A stretch of DNA of 64,000 nucleotides from Marinomonas rhodophyticola (GCF_026113935.1 NZ_JAPEUL010000012.1:1-64000), one strand, 5' to 3'. Positions 38,627-48,864 are shown, numbered from the stretch's first letter. Made by a program: numbers and translations. The notes: generated from the sequence alone by a model not told the origin.

Positions 38627-38704
38627 CAAAGTAAGGGTGATCAAAAGATCAAACATCTGAGTATGTTAACTGGGAGGCCTACCTACTCAGATGACAATCA
38701 GCAT

Positions 38705-39511
38705 TTAATAGACGGACGCTGTTGTTTCTTTATGGGAATTTTGTTCAGGTTTGAACTCATTCACCAAAGCCTTAGTGCTGTTCATTAGCAAGCCTGTGTC
38801 ACTGCCTACGGCGACAAATAATGCACCAAGCGATAAGTAATGTTTGGCTTGTTGTTTGTCGGCCATCAAAATTCCTGGTGCTTTACCGGCGGCCACGATT
38901 TTTTTAATGCTCTTTTCAATTACTTTGACGACTTCTGGGTGGTTTGGCTGTCCAATGTATCCAAGCGAAGCACTTAGGTCTGCCGGTCCAATAAAGACAC
39001 CATCAACACCATCTACAGCAAGAATGTTATCCAGTTCTTTGACTGCTTGAAGAGACTCTATTTGTACCAGTACACAGATTTCGTCATTGGCGGTTTTTAG
39101 ATAATCCGGTGTTCTATTGAACTGGGAAGCACGTGCTAAGGCACTGCCAACACCACGAATCCCCGCTGGTGGATATCGAGTTGCTTTGACTATTTCTGCT
39201 GCTTGCTCTGCGTTGTCGACCATGGGGGCCAGTATTGTTTGCACGCCAAGATCAAGAATTTGCTTAAGCGCAACATGGTCAGCCCATGCTGGACGCACGA
39301 TTGGATGGCTAGCAAAAGGCGCAATGGCCTGCAACTGACCTACCATGGTTTGCAGAGTGTTTGGTGCGTGCTCACCGTCGATCAATAGCCAGTCAAACCC
39401 TGCGCTCGCAATGAGTTCTGCAGTATAGTTATTCGCTAATCCAAGCCACAGTCCAATCTGTGGCTGGCGGTTTTTGAGTGCTATTTTGAAAGTGTTTTTA
39501 GGGGCAGACAT
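38705..39511 (-). CDS. hpaI: 2,4-dihydroxyhept-2-enedioate aldolase HpaI
   Basis: The 268-residue class II aldolase of the HpcH/HpaI family shows [39 protein letters not shown] and [13 protein letters not shown], which carry the metal-binding Glu and Asp. It splits 4-hydroxy-2-oxoheptanedioate into pyruvate and succinate semialdehyde, the latter being the substrate of GabD at 17975. It is the last gene of hpaG1-G2-H-I and starts 9 bases after hpaH. Confidence 0.93.
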   Translation of the reverse strand: MSAPKNTFKIALKNRQPQIGLWLGLANNYTAELIASAGFDWLLIDGEHAPNTLQTMVGQLQAIAPFASHPIVRPAWADHVALKQILDLGVQTILAPMVDNAEQAAEIVKATRYPPAGIRGVGSALARASQFNRTPDYLKTANDEICVLVQIESLQAVKELDNILAVDGVDGVFIGPADLSASLGYIGQPNHPEVVKVIEKSIKKIVAAGKAPGILMADKQQAKHYLSLGALFVAVGSDTGLLMNSTKALVNEFKPEQNSHKETTASVY

Positions 39512-39520
39512 GTCTATCTC

Positions 39521-40324
39521 CTAAGCAAAATGACAAGATACTGAGCCAAGTGGGCCATAGTCCACATTGAACGTATCACCTTTGCGGGCAGCTATTGGCC
39601 GAGTAAAAGAACCACCAAGAATAATTTGTCCTGGTTCAAGCTCAACATCAAATGGTGCTAATTTATTGGCTAACCATGCAACCCCATTGGCAGGGTGATT
39701 GAGTACACCTGCGGCAACGCCTGTTTCTTCAATTATGCCGTTACGCTGCATAATGGCTGATACCCAACGTAAATCTATTTCGCCGACTTTGATTGGACGG
39801 CCACCTAAAATGATAGCGGCATTGGCCGCGTTGTCCGCGATGGTGTCAAAGACTTTGCGAGGGCGTTTGCTTTCTGGATCTATCGATTGGCTGCGGGCGT
39901 CAATCAGTTCAAGTGCAGGGATAACGTAATCTGTTGCGTTATACACATCGAAAATCGTGCAGTTTGGCCCTTTCAAGGGTTTTTTAAAACGAATGCCAGT
40001 TCGACTTCGATACGCGGAACAATGAATTTGTCCGTTTCGATTTCGCAGCCATCGTAGTACAGCATGTCATCAAGCAAGGTGCCGTAATCTGGCTCATCTA
40101 TTTGTGAGGCTCATTTGCATTGCTCGTGAAGTGAGTCCAATTTTATGACCAATTATTGTGCGACCTTCATTCAATTTCATTTGTACCCATTCGCGTTGAA
40201 TCGCATACGCATCGTCAATCGTGATATCTGGGTAATCTAGTGAAATTTGGCGAATTTGAACGCGTTCTTTTTCTGCCTGATTAAGTCTGTTTGCACAGGA
40301 AGTAATGATGTCGTTTGAAAGCAT
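39521..40324 (-). CDS. hpaH: 2-oxo-hept-4-ene-1,7-dioate hydratase HpaH (two compensating frame breaks)
   Basis: HpaH hydrates 2-oxohept-enedioate to 4-hydroxy-2-oxoheptanedioate. The N-terminal segment IGHKIGLTSRAMQMSL and the C-terminal VAAGVLNHPANGVAWLANKL and GGSFTRPIAARKGDTF match the family. A surplus A at 40101-40103 and a missing A at 39980-39985 (plus-strand T run) move the middle third out of frame. The shifted frame contains DDMLYYDGCEIETDKFIVPR, so the protein is otherwise whole at about 267 residues. It starts 9 bases after hpaG2. Confidence 0.9.
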
Positions 40325-40333
40325 GTTGTCCCC

Positions 40334-41101
40334 TTAACTATTTAAGTTCTTTAGATATTCTGACTCAGAAATAATGGTGTTCTTGAGGACACCAACGCCT
40401 TCAACTTCTGTTATTACCACATCTCCAGGCTTAACATCTGCTAGTCCTTCTGGCGTACCTGTGAAGATCATATCGCCGGGCGATAACGTCATAATGTCAC
40501 TTAAATAGGCGACTAGATGTGGGATGTTAAACACCAAATCTTTCGTATTGCCTTCTTGCTTTAATTCTCCATTGATGTAAGTACGTAACATCAGGTTATG
40601 TGGGTCTTTGACCTCTTTTGCATCAACAATATAGGGGCCAATAGGAGTACAAGTATCACGGCTTTTCACGCGCAGATTAGGGCGGTAATAGTTCTCTAAA
40701 TAGTCACGGATGGCATAATCATTTCCTACTGTATAGCCGCCAACATAATCCATAGCTTCTTCTTTAGAGACGTTTTTCGCTTCTTTGCCGATGACCACAA
40801 CAAGCTCACATTCATAGTGCATGTAGTCGACATTGTCTGGACGATAGGTCTTTTGGTCATGACCAATTAAGGAGTTTTTGTTTTTCAAAAACACCAGGGG
40901 TTCTTCTGGTGCTGTGAAAGAGAGTTCTGCCGCATGGTCGGCATAGTTGATGGCCAAAACAAACATTTTGCCTTCGCAAGGTGGTAGCCAAGAGAAAGAC
41001 CCTTCTTCTAATATTTTACCTTGCTGAGTGACGACTTGATTTTGTTCATTAATCGTGACGTCTAATGTTTCATTGTTAAAAAGTATGCGTGCGCTTTTCA
41101 T
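40334..41101 (-). CDS. hpaG: HpaG C-terminal-type subunit: isomerase/decarboxylase
   Basis: The 255-residue FAH-fold protein has LAINYADHAAELS, the metal-binding EPLVFLKNKNSLIG and ECELVVVIGKEAKNVS, and KSRDTCTPIGPYIV. It corresponds to the C-terminal half of the bifunctional Escherichia coli HpaG, which decarboxylates 5-oxopent-3-ene-1,2,5-tricarboxylate and isomerises the product. It lies between HpaG1 and HpaH in a tight operon. Confidence 0.9.
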   Translation of the reverse strand: MKSARILFNNETLDVTINEQNQVVTQQGKILEEGSFSWLPPCEGKMFVLAINYADHAAELSFTAPEEPLVFLKNKNSLIGHDQKTYRPDNVDYMHYECELVVVIGKEAKNVSKEEAMDYVGGYTVGNDYAIRDYLENYYRPNLRVKSRDTCTPIGPYIVDAKEVKDPHNLMLRTYINGELKQEGNTKDLVFNIPHLVAYLSDIMTLSPGDMIFTGTPEGLADVKPGDVVITEVEGVGVLKNTIISESEYLKNLNS

Positions 41102-41110
41102 GACTACTTC

Positions 41111-41848
41111 CTATTCTTGTTCTACTGGGTTGACTAGGCGGCCAACGCCTTCGATCTCTATCATGACACTATCACCTGGTTTAATTTCTAAATCGGGTGT
41201 GCGTTCCGGTGTGCCTGCGATGATGATGTCTCCCGCTTCTAGGGTCATGAAACTGCTGATGTAGCTTATTATTTCTTCAACTGAGTAGATTAATTGGTCA
41301 GTATTGGTATTGTGTACTAACACGTCATTAACATATGTCTTAATGTTCAAATTATTGGGAGTGCTGACGGCTTCTTTGTCTACTGTCCATGGGCCAATAG
41401 GGCAAAACGTATCGCGACATTTTGCTTTGACCGCTGGGCGGTAGAAAGACGTTTCTGCAAGGCTTACCTCGTTCACAACCGTAAAACCTGCAACGAAATC
41501 TAAGGCGCTGCTGACATCAACACGAGTGGCGTTTTTACCAATAACGATACCCAAGGAGGGTCCCGCATAAATTGGACCTTTATCAACCGGTACCTTGATC
41601 GTACTTGCGTAACCAATGTGAGTGTTGTCCGTTTTAATATGAAGAACAGGCGTTTTAGGTGGTTGAATGTGTGGTTTTTCGTTGAAAACGTGCTCTAAGG
41701 ATTTCACCAAGGCTTTATCGTTTAGAGCGACACCAATGACATTCCCTGACGTTGGAGGAAGAATGGTGTCGTCTAGTTTAATTTCGTAGCTGGCATCGGC
41801 TGTTTCTGATACCACTTTATTTAATTTTTTTTGTCTGTAATGAAACAT
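41111..41848 (-). CDS. hpaG: HpaG N-terminal-type subunit: isomerase/decarboxylase
   Basis: This FAH-fold protein has about 245 residues and is paralogous to the next gene. SFYRPAVKAKCRDTFCPIGPW and IIIAGTPERTPDLEIKPGDS fit the N-terminal half of HpaG. An N-terminal stretch of about 35 residues precedes the domain. The start is uncertain: ATG 41848 or TTG 41860, neither with a strong ribosome site. An HpaR-type operator lies only 18 bases upstream of the ATG, so the promoter must overlap it and the end of the LuxR gene. Confidence 0.88.
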   Translation of the reverse strand: MFHYRQKKLNKVVSETADASYEIKLDDTILPPTSGNVIGVALNDKALVKSLEHVFNEKPHIQPPKTPVLHIKTDNTHIGYASTIKVPVDKGPIYAGPSLGIVIGKNATRVDVSSALDFVAGFTVVNEVSLAETSFYRPAVKAKCRDTFCPIGPWTVDKEAVSTPNNLNIKTYVNDVLVHNTNTDQLIYSVEEIISYISSFMTLEAGDIIIAGTPERTPDLEIKPGDSVMIEIEGVGRLVNPVEQE

Positions 41849-41865
41849 GTTTTTTGCCAATTATA

Positions 41866-41879
41866 GTTAACATGTTAAT
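41866..41879. promoter_or_regulatory. HpaR-type palindromic operator upstream of hpaG
   Basis: GTTAACATGTTAAT has one mismatch to the perfect palindrome. It lies in the 74-base gap between the LuxR-type gene and hpaG1. Confidence 0.72.
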
Positions 41880-41922
41880 TATAATTTCGCAAAAAAGATC
41901 TCTTGTCAATACACCTTTTGCG

Positions 41923-42679
41923 TTACGGAAGGAATTTACAGAATAACTCTGCTTGTGATTTGATTTTTAGCTTGCGATAGATATTCTTGCGATGATTCTT
42001 AATCGTTCCTTCTGAAACGAGAGCATTTTTCCGCAATCGAAGCAGAGGATAAGCCCTCTAAAATAAGCCCAACAATCTCCTTTTCCCGTTTGGTAAGGCT
42101 CTGTGATTCTGGGTGAGAGTAATCGTTGCTTTGATTGAGATTTTTATATTCTAGGAGGGGAGTGCGCTCTCGTTGATTCCCAATACGCTCATGAGTTAAT
42201 ACAGCTGCTTTGATGGCATTGAGGCAAGGGTGAGTCTCTTGATGAACCGCTTGTAAGGATAGATCGTTGTCTTTGGTTGAATAGGCGATACATATTTTTG
42301 TGTCGTCATTGGTGCCGATGACGATATTGGTTTCATTGCACCAACCAAGACGCTGATAAAATGTGTCGTAGTAAGTCGAATGAAAAAAATCCTCATTAAC
42401 AATACTGTCTAAGGTAACCAATTCTTCTTGATTCTTACCATAAATCACATCGTAAATAGGGTCTAACAAATAGGCAGATTCACAGTATATTTTGTCCATT
42501 TCTGTGATTGGGTAGTCTCCTAAGAATACGGGATGGTTTGTTTTTGAGTAGCTAACAATTCTGATGTTAGAAATAGAATCTAGAGCTTTTATTGAGTAGA
42601 CAACTTGATCATAAAAATGACGTTGACCAATGCTCTTAATGAGAGAAGGCAAAATATCGTAAGGACTGATGTTTACCAT
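41923..42679 (-). CDS. LuxR-family transcriptional regulator in the hpa island (frame-broken near the end)
   Basis: The orphan LuxR regulator has about 250 residues. The N-terminal region is a sensor of no recognised class, and the C-terminal GerE helix-turn-helix starts SLTKREKEIVGLILEGLSSAS. A frame break near 42021-42029 hides the end. The other frame continues VSEGTIKNHRKNIYRKL, as in typical LuxR recognition helices, with a stop at 41923. The start at 42679 has GGGAG upstream. It lies between hpaG1 and hpaE and could be the sensor for an upper-pathway substrate. Confidence 0.82.
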
Positions 42680-42863
42680 TTGTATGCGCTCCCGTTTGTT
42701 GTCAGTTATTTGATTAGGGCACGTCCGTGATAATTTCACATCTGTGACAAATGTCAATTAATGCAATAAGTATTCCAATTTTTGATGCATGCAAGCCTTT
42801 TCATTAAATGTATTTCATTGTTGCTAAGTAGTCTTGACAGGCATGCATGTTGAGTTTAATTTA

Positions 42864-42877
42864 TTTAACATGTTAAC
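42864..42877. promoter_or_regulatory. HpaR-type palindromic operator upstream of hpaE
   Basis: TTTAACATGTTAAC has one mismatch to the perfect palindrome. It lies 54 bases upstream of the hpaE start, in the hpaE-LuxR divergent region. Confidence 0.72.
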
Positions 42878-42930
42878 TAAATCGATGTCGAGGTTTCTCG
42901 TCCGATTCTTTGTCAGGAGAATAAAGAAAA

Positions 42931-44395
42931 ATGATTAAGAACTTGATAAACGGCAAATGGGTTGAAAGCAAAGAAACCTTTCAAACTTTTAATCCAGCGA
43001 CAGGCGAAATGTTGGCCGAAGTGGCTCATGCATCTGATGAGCAGGTGGCTGAAGCGGTTCAAGCTGCCAAAGATGCATTTCCTGCTTGGGCAAATATGCC
43101 AATAGCGAAGCGTTCAAAAATTATTGAAAAGTTGGGCGATCTTATTGCTGAGAATGTTGAAGAATTGGCTCGTCTTGAAACTTCAGACACAGGGCTGCCT
43201 CTATATCAAACGTTGAATGCATTGATTCCGCGAGCATCAAATAACTTTTATTTTTTTGCAGAAAAAGCAAAGCAAATGAATGGTCATACCTACCCTGTTG
43301 ATGACCAAATGCTGAACTATACCTTGTACCAACCAACAGGTGTATGCGCGTTGATTTCTCCATGGAACGTACCGTTTATGACAGGTACTTGGAAGACAGC
43401 ACCAGCCCTAGCATTGGGCAACACAGTGGTAATGAAACAGTCTGAGCTGTCTCCGTTGACAACAGATTTTCTAGGTCGTCTATCTATCGAAGCGGGCGTG
43501 CCACCAGGTGTGTTTAATATCGTCCATGGTCTAGGTGCAACAACGGGTAATGCCATCATCACGAATGATGATGTAGATGCGATCTCTTTCACTGGCGGTA
43601 CTTCAACGGGTAAACACATTATTGCCAATGCTGGTCTTAAAAAAGTTCTCTATGGAGTTGGGTGGCAAATCACCAGTAATGATCTTTGAAGATTGTGACT
43701 ACGAACGCGCGATGGACGCTGCGGTATTTGGCATTTTCTCGATCAATGGCGAGCGTTGTACAGCAGGTTCTCGTATTTTCGTACAAAAAGGCATTTACGA
43801 TAAGTTCGCGACGGAATTTGCTGAGCGAGCGAGCAAAATTAGAGTTGGCGATCCGACAGATTTGAATACTCAAGTAGGCTCTTTGATCAGTCAACAACAC
43901 TTCGACAAGGTTACTGGCTACATTCGTATCGGTATGGAAGAGGGCGCGACATTGATCGCAGGAGGTCCAGATAAGCCAGTTGATGAGTTACCAGATCATC
44001 TTAAAGGCGGTCATTTTGTTCGTCCAACGGTATTTAGAGATGTGACCAATGATATGCGTATTGCACGTGAAGAAATTTTTGGGCCTGTTGCGGTATTGAT
44101 TCCATTCGAAGATGAAGCTGATGTCATTGCCATGGCGAATGACAATGAATACGGCCTAGCGTCTTACTTATGGACGCAAGACGTTGGCAAGGTTCATCGT
44201 ATCGCGCAAAAAGTAGACGCAGGAATGATATTTGTGAACTCGCAAAACGTACGTGATCTTCGTACGCCGTTCGGTGGCAAGAAAGCGTCTGGTACTGGTC
44301 GTGAGGGTGGTGATTACAGCTTCGAAGTGTTCTGTGAACCTAAGAATGTTTGTATCAGCATGGGGTCTCATCATATCCCTAAGTGGGGCGTTTAG
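42931..44395 (+). CDS. hpaE: 5-carboxymethyl-2-hydroxymuconate semialdehyde dehydrogenase HpaE (frame-broken)
   Basis: The aldehyde dehydrogenase has about 487 residues. The catalytic Glu lies in FSMELGGKSP and the catalytic Cys in GERCTAGSR, and the C-terminus HHIPKWGV is typical of HpaE. It oxidises the HpaD product with NAD. A surplus A in the A6 run 43639-43644 breaks the frame exactly before the FSMELGG motif. A strong AGGAG site precedes the start. It heads the hpaEF-dctPQM-hpaD operon under an HpaR-type site. Confidence 0.93.
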
Positions 44396-44406
44396 TTTAA
44401 ACATTG

Positions 44407-44427
44407 GCGAGAGCTTTATGCTCTCGC
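44407..44427 (+). other. intercistronic hairpin between hpaE and hpaF
   Basis: GCGAGAGC and GCTCTCGC form a perfect 8-base stem with a TTTAT loop, ending 18 bases before the hpaF start. No T tract follows, so it is probably a stability element rather than a terminator. Confidence 0.55.
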
Positions 44428-44445
44428 TCTTGTCGGAGCACTTTT

Positions 44446-44826
44446 ATGCCACATTTTGTTTTTGAATATTCTGCCAACCTTGAAGGTCGCTTAGATTTTC
44501 AAGCAGTGTTTAAAACGCTGCATGAATACATTGTTTCAACGGGGCATTTTCCTTTGGGTGGTGTGCGTAGCCGAGCGATTTGTTGTGACCATTTTCGCGT
44601 AGCGGACGGTCGTGATGATTTTGCATTAATAAATTTAAACCTAAAAATAGGTCATGGGCGCAGTATGGAAGTGCGTCAAGAAGTAGCGGAAAAAGTCTTT
44701 GCTATCTTCTGCGAATGGATGAAGCCAATCACTGATAATAGCTATTGCCAGATCTCTTTTGAGCTGACTGAGTTAGATCCGGTTCTTAAGTTTAATAAAA
44801 ACAATATTCATGGCCTTTTTAAGTAG
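44446..44826 (+). CDS. hpaF: 5-carboxymethyl-2-hydroxymuconate delta-isomerase HpaF
   Basis: The 126-residue protein has the length of Escherichia coli HpaF. It begins MPHFVFEYSANLEG, where Pro2 is the catalytic N-terminal proline of the tautomerase superfamily. It isomerises 5-carboxymethyl-2-hydroxymuconate to the oxo form used by HpaG. The true start is 44446, preceded by GGAG, not the in-frame ATG at 44404, because Pro must follow the initiator Met. Confidence 0.93.
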   Translation: MPHFVFEYSANLEGRLDFQAVFKTLHEYIVSTGHFPLGGVRSRAICCDHFRVADGRDDFALINLNLKIGHGRSMEVRQEVAEKVFAIFCEWMKPITDNSYCQISFELTELDPVLKFNKNNIHGLFK

Positions 44827-44881
44827 AGCATGGATTTACTAAGAATCGATTAAAAATAATTATAAATAGAGGGTAATCGTG

Positions 44882-45903
44882 ATGAAATTTAAAGGTATCT
44901 TTTCTGTTGCTGTAGCCGCCACTTTGTCTAGTATGACGTTCGCTGAAACTATCCGTGTGGCGAGTTGGCTACCACCAACCAATCCCATGAACGAGGTTAT
45001 TATTCCAGCCCGGGGAAAGCGATTTCTGATGCGACGGGTGGACGAATTAATGTCGAAATTGTCTATGGTTTGGGTCATCCTAAAAGCATGTGGAACTTGG
45101 TTGAAGATGGTATTGTTGATGCCAGCTATAGCTATCATGGCTATGCTCCAGGCCGTTTTGAGCTACCACAAGTCGTTGAGCAGCCAGGTTTGGGGGCCAA
45201 TGCAGAAGCGGCTTCTTATGCGTTGTGGACGACTTATGAAAAGTTCTTTTCTGATTCTCATGAGTTTGATGGTCTAAAATTACTGGCTTTATTTACCCAT
45301 GGGCCTGGTCAAATTCACTCAAATTTTCCAGTTACTTCCGTTGATGAACTTAAAGATAAAAAAATTCGTATTGGCGGTGGTGTACAGAGTGTTATTGCTG
45401 AAAAGTTGCATGTGACAGCCGTTGTAATTCCAGCACCAAAAGTCTATGAAATGATGCAACAGGGCGTTATTGATGGAGCATTTTTGCCTACAGTGGAACA
45501 AAAAGTGCTGCGTCTTTCGGAAGTGACTAAGTATTTGACGATTTTTCCAGATGGCCTCTACATGGGCAGTTTTTCTATGTTCATGAACCCTGATACGTTC
45601 TCAAGTTTTAGTCAAGCAGACCAAGATATTATTAATAAAATGTCTGGAGAAAAACTGTCGGTTATGGCTGGCATGGCATGGGACGCAAGTGATGCGTCTG
45701 GCATCGATGCCGCGACAAATTCTGGAGTTAAAGTAACGATGCTTTCGGACAATTCAGATCTAGTGGCACAGTTTAATGAAAGGCTAAAGGGTGTGTCGGA
45801 TGTTTGGGTAAAAGAAGCAGATGAAAATGGTTATAAAGGTAAAGAAATCCTGACATACCTTCGTGATACCGCTCACCAGTACGCCGCTAAGCACGGAGAG
45901 TAA
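44882..45903 (+). CDS. TRAP transporter substrate-binding protein DctP (frame-broken)
   Basis: This is a periplasmic DctP-family binding protein. A signal peptide ends near MTFAETIRVASWLPP, followed by SDATGGRINVEIVYGLG and the C-terminal helix region. One base is missing at 45009-45015, next to GGGG, and separates the first 45 residues from the rest. Restoring it joins NEVIIPA to GKAISDATGG. It binds the substrate for DctQM. Context suggests 4-hydroxyphenylacetate or a related aromatic acid. Confidence 0.87.
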
Positions 45904-45905
45904 CG

Positions 45906-46427
45906 ATGTGGTTATCTGCGATGGTTAATAAACACCATGGAGAATTTGGGCTGGCTAAGTGGCTAGCCTTCATTCTTGAATTGGTATCGTCAATTGTGCT
46001 GCTCGCCTTGATGTTATTGACTTGTTTTGACGTGATTGGGCGATATGTTTTCAACAATTCTATCAATGGTACAACTGAGCTGACGGAGTTGGCTCTTTGT
46101 ATTATCGTCTTTTGTCAGCTGCCTATCGTAACCCTTACTAGTGCGCACGTGGTAGTGGATATTCTTGATCGCATATTGCCTGTGATTTTTATGAGAATAA
46201 GCAGTTTAGCTATTAACCTGACAATTGCAGCTGGTTTTTTCTTTTTATCCGAAAGAGTTTGGTTCCAAGCGGCTAGGTCCTTGCGTCGTGGGGTCATGAC
46301 AGAGTTTTTGCATATTCCTGTGGCGTATTTCATTCAGTTTATTGCCATCATGATGTTTGTGACAGCTGTTATTCTTGTGCTTAAGGCTTTTTATACGGCT
46401 TTTTCAAAAGCGGAGATATCTAAATGA
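45906..46427 (+). CDS. TRAP transporter small permease DctQ
   Basis: The 173-residue protein has four predicted membrane segments. It shows the DctQ pattern CFDVIGRYVFNNSINGTTELTE, and AHVVVDIL before helix 3. It starts 2 bases after dctP and overlaps dctM by 4 bases, so translation is coupled. Confidence 0.88.
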   Translation: MWLSAMVNKHHGEFGLAKWLAFILELVSSIVLLALMLLTCFDVIGRYVFNNSINGTTELTELALCIIVFCQLPIVTLTSAHVVVDILDRILPVIFMRISSLAINLTIAAGFFFLSERVWFQAARSLRRGVMTEFLHIPVAYFIQFIAIMMFVTAVILVLKAFYTAFSKAEISK

Positions 46428-47751
46428 TTGTTTCAGCTTTTGGTTTTGCCACTCTTCTTGTGCTTATTTTAGTTTTTAGAATGCCGATTGCTTTTGCTAT
46501 GGGGGCCGTTGGTATTGTTGGATTTGGTTATTTGCAAGGTCTGAGTCTTGATAACCTGTTTGATTTTCGTTGGACAGGGCCTTTATCACTGGCTGCCAAT
46601 CGCATTATCGATACATCACAAGAGTATGGTTTATCTGTTATACCTCTGTTTATCTTGATGGGGAACTTTGTTACCAAAGCAAATTTGTCTGGTGAGTTAT
46701 ACAAAGCCTCCAATGCTTTTCTGGGGCATCGAAAAGGTGGTTTGGCGATGGCAACCATTGTGGCTTGTGGTGGGTTTTCGGCGATATGTGGCTCGAGTCT
46801 AGCGACATCAGCAACCATGGCAAAAGTCGCTATGCCGCCGATGAAAAAGTATGGTTACAGTGATGGCCTTGCCAGTGCATCTATTGCCGCAGGTTCTACA
46901 CTCGGTATTTTGATCCCTCCTAGTGTTATTTTGCTGATGTATGGTTTGTTAACGGAGACCAGTATACGCGAATTGTTTGCTGCAGGTTTTTTGCCTGGCT
47001 TACTGGGGATTTTACTGTATCTATTGGCGGTGAAATTTGTGGTTTGGCGGCATCCAGAAAAAGGCCCAAGTGCGGAGCGCGCAGGGGGGCTGAGCGTATA
47101 CAAGCGCTGAAAAATGTTTGGGGTGTTTTGCTCTTATTTTTGGTGGTAATGGGAGGGATTTACCTTGGCGTTTTTACACCGTCTGAAGCGGCAGGTGTTG
47201 GTGCTGGTGGGGCTTTCTTAATTGCTCTAGTGCGAAAATCTCTAACCTTAGAGGCGGTTTTCCATGCCCTGATTGATACAGGTAGAACAACGGCTATGTT
47301 GTTTACCGTATTAATTGGCGCGTTAATCTTTTCTGATTTTATTACCATTGCTGGTTTGCCCGCTGAATTATTGGCTTTTGTACAAAGTTTCAACCTGTCT
47401 GCATTTGGTGTCATTTTAATTATTATTGCAATTTATTTGGTCTTAGGAATGGTTTTCGAAAGTTTATCTATGATTCTTTTAACGGTTCCTATCTTTTATC
47501 CTTTGGTACAAAGTCTAGGTTTTGATTTGGTCTGGTTTGGCATTGTGGTGGTTGTGGTGACTGAAATCAGTCTTATTACCCCGCCAGTAGGGATGAATGT
47601 TTTTGTGTTGAGCGCTGTTTTGAAAGATGTCAAAGCGGGAACGATTTTTAAAGGGATTACACCATTTTGGTGTGCCGATATGGTCAGGCTTGGCTTAATT
47701 GTGTTTTTTTCATCGGTCGCTCTTTTCTTGCCAGAACTGTTATATAGATAA
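46424..47751 (+). CDS. TRAP transporter large permease DctM (frame-broken)
   Basis: The large TRAP permease has about 12 membrane segments, with RMPIAFAMGAVGIVGFG, SVIPLFILMGNF, CGSSLATSATM and the second-half GLPAELLAFV and ITPPVGMNVFVL blocks. One G is missing from the G6 run 47084-47089. Restoring it links AERAGGAERIQALKNVW. Together with DctPQ it drives Na-dependent uptake. It is followed 20 bases later by the second hpaD. Confidence 0.89.
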
Positions 47752-47771
47752 ACACTATTTGGAGATTTACT

Positions 47772-48701
47772 ATGGGTAAGTTAGCTCTTGCTGCAAAAAT
47801 AACACACGTACCATCTATGTATCTTTCGGAGCTTGATGGCCCTCAAAAAGGCTTTCGTCAAGCAGCCATTGACGGCCACTATGAGATCTCTAGGCGCTGC
47901 CGTGAGTTGGGAGTAGATACCATTGTTGTGTTTGATACACACTGGTTGGTTAATGCGAATTATCACATCAATTGTGCACCACACTGGGAAGGGGTTTATA
48001 CCAGTAATGAGTTGCCACACTTTATTAATAATATGGCGTACAGTCTTGATGGCAACCCAGAGTTGGGACGTATTATTGCTAAGGTTTGTAACGAACACGG
48101 CGTTGAAACCATGGCTCATGATGCGACAACACTAGCACCAGAGTATGGGGCGTTGGTACCAATGCGTTATATGAACTCAGACCAACATTTTAAGTGTATT
48201 TCAGTATCAGCCCTATTAACAGTGCATTACTTGAATGACTCGGCGCGTTTGGGCTGGGCAATTCGTGAGGCGATTGAAAAATACTACGACGGTACAGTGG
48301 CTATTTTGGCGAGCGGCTCATTATCCCATCGTTTTGCTCAAAATGGACAAGCGCCTAATTTTTCAACGAAAGTCTGGAGTCCATTTCTAGAGACTTTAGA
48401 CCACCGTGTCGTTGAAATGTGGGAAAATGCGGAGTGGAAAACATTTTGTGAAATGTTACCTGAATATGCGGCAAAAGGTCATGGTGAAGGCTTTATGCAC
48501 GATACAGCGATGTTGCTTGGAGCGCTAGGCTGGTCTGACTATGATCAAAAAGTAGAAGTTATCACTCCGTATTTTGGTAGTTCTGGAACAGGGCAAATTA
48601 ATGCTATCTTCCCTGTCTCTCCACAAACAGGTGACGCCGTACCTGCTCCTCAGGCCTCTACGGAAAATGGTACTTTTATTTATGGTGCTAGTCGTTTGTA
48701 A
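47772..48701 (+). CDS. hpaD: 3,4-dihydroxyphenylacetate 2,3-dioxygenase HpaD, copy 2
   Basis: The 309-residue class III extradiol dioxygenase is clearly paralogous to 35871-36725, sharing KxTHVPxM, DTHWLVNAxYHIN, GALGW and SSGTGQxNxIFP. It has a C-terminal extension of about 25 residues after IFPVSP. It ends the hpaEF-dctPQM operon and has a GGAG ribosome site. Two copies in separately promoted operons may give different expression timing or slightly different catechol preference. Confidence 0.92.
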   Translation: MGKLALAAKITHVPSMYLSELDGPQKGFRQAAIDGHYEISRRCRELGVDTIVVFDTHWLVNANYHINCAPHWEGVYTSNELPHFINNMAYSLDGNPELGRIIAKVCNEHGVETMAHDATTLAPEYGALVPMRYMNSDQHFKCISVSALLTVHYLNDSARLGWAIREAIEKYYDGTVAILASGSLSHRFAQNGQAPNFSTKVWSPFLETLDHRVVEMWENAEWKTFCEMLPEYAAKGHGEGFMHDTAMLLGALGWSDYDQKVEVITPYFGSSGTGQINAIFPVSPQTGDAVPAPQASTENGTFIYGASRL

Positions 48702-48724
48702 AGCATTCCATTTGTACAGAACAT

Positions 48725-48765
48725 AAAATAATGGCTGAATGTAAGTATAGTTCAGCCATTATTTT
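48725..48765 (+). terminator. intrinsic terminator after hpaD copy 2
   Basis: AAAATAATGGCTGAA pairs perfectly with TTCAGCCATTATTTT around an 11-base loop. It ends the hpaE-to-hpaD operon. Besides this and the element at 48847, the gap to 49066 is AT-rich with nothing else I can name. Confidence 0.85.
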
Positions 48766-48846
48766 GCAAATAATTCTGCCTTTCATTCCCCACCTTTCAG
48801 TTGCTTTAGTCTTTGACAATCCTAAGTATGCTATTAGCACCACTAA

Positions 48847-48864
48847 ATGTCCCTAAAGGGATAT
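48847..48864 (-). promoter_or_regulatory. second copy of the TATCCCTWTAGGGACA element
   Basis: ATGTCCCTAAAGGGATAT is the reverse complement of the element at 28931-28948 except for one base. It lies about 200 bases upstream of the amine-oxidation operon. Confidence 0.6.

Noticed and set aside
38663..38670. An eighth HpaR operator upstream of hpaA
   Set aside because: Only one half (ATGTTAAC) is present and the other half does not match, so I do not count it.
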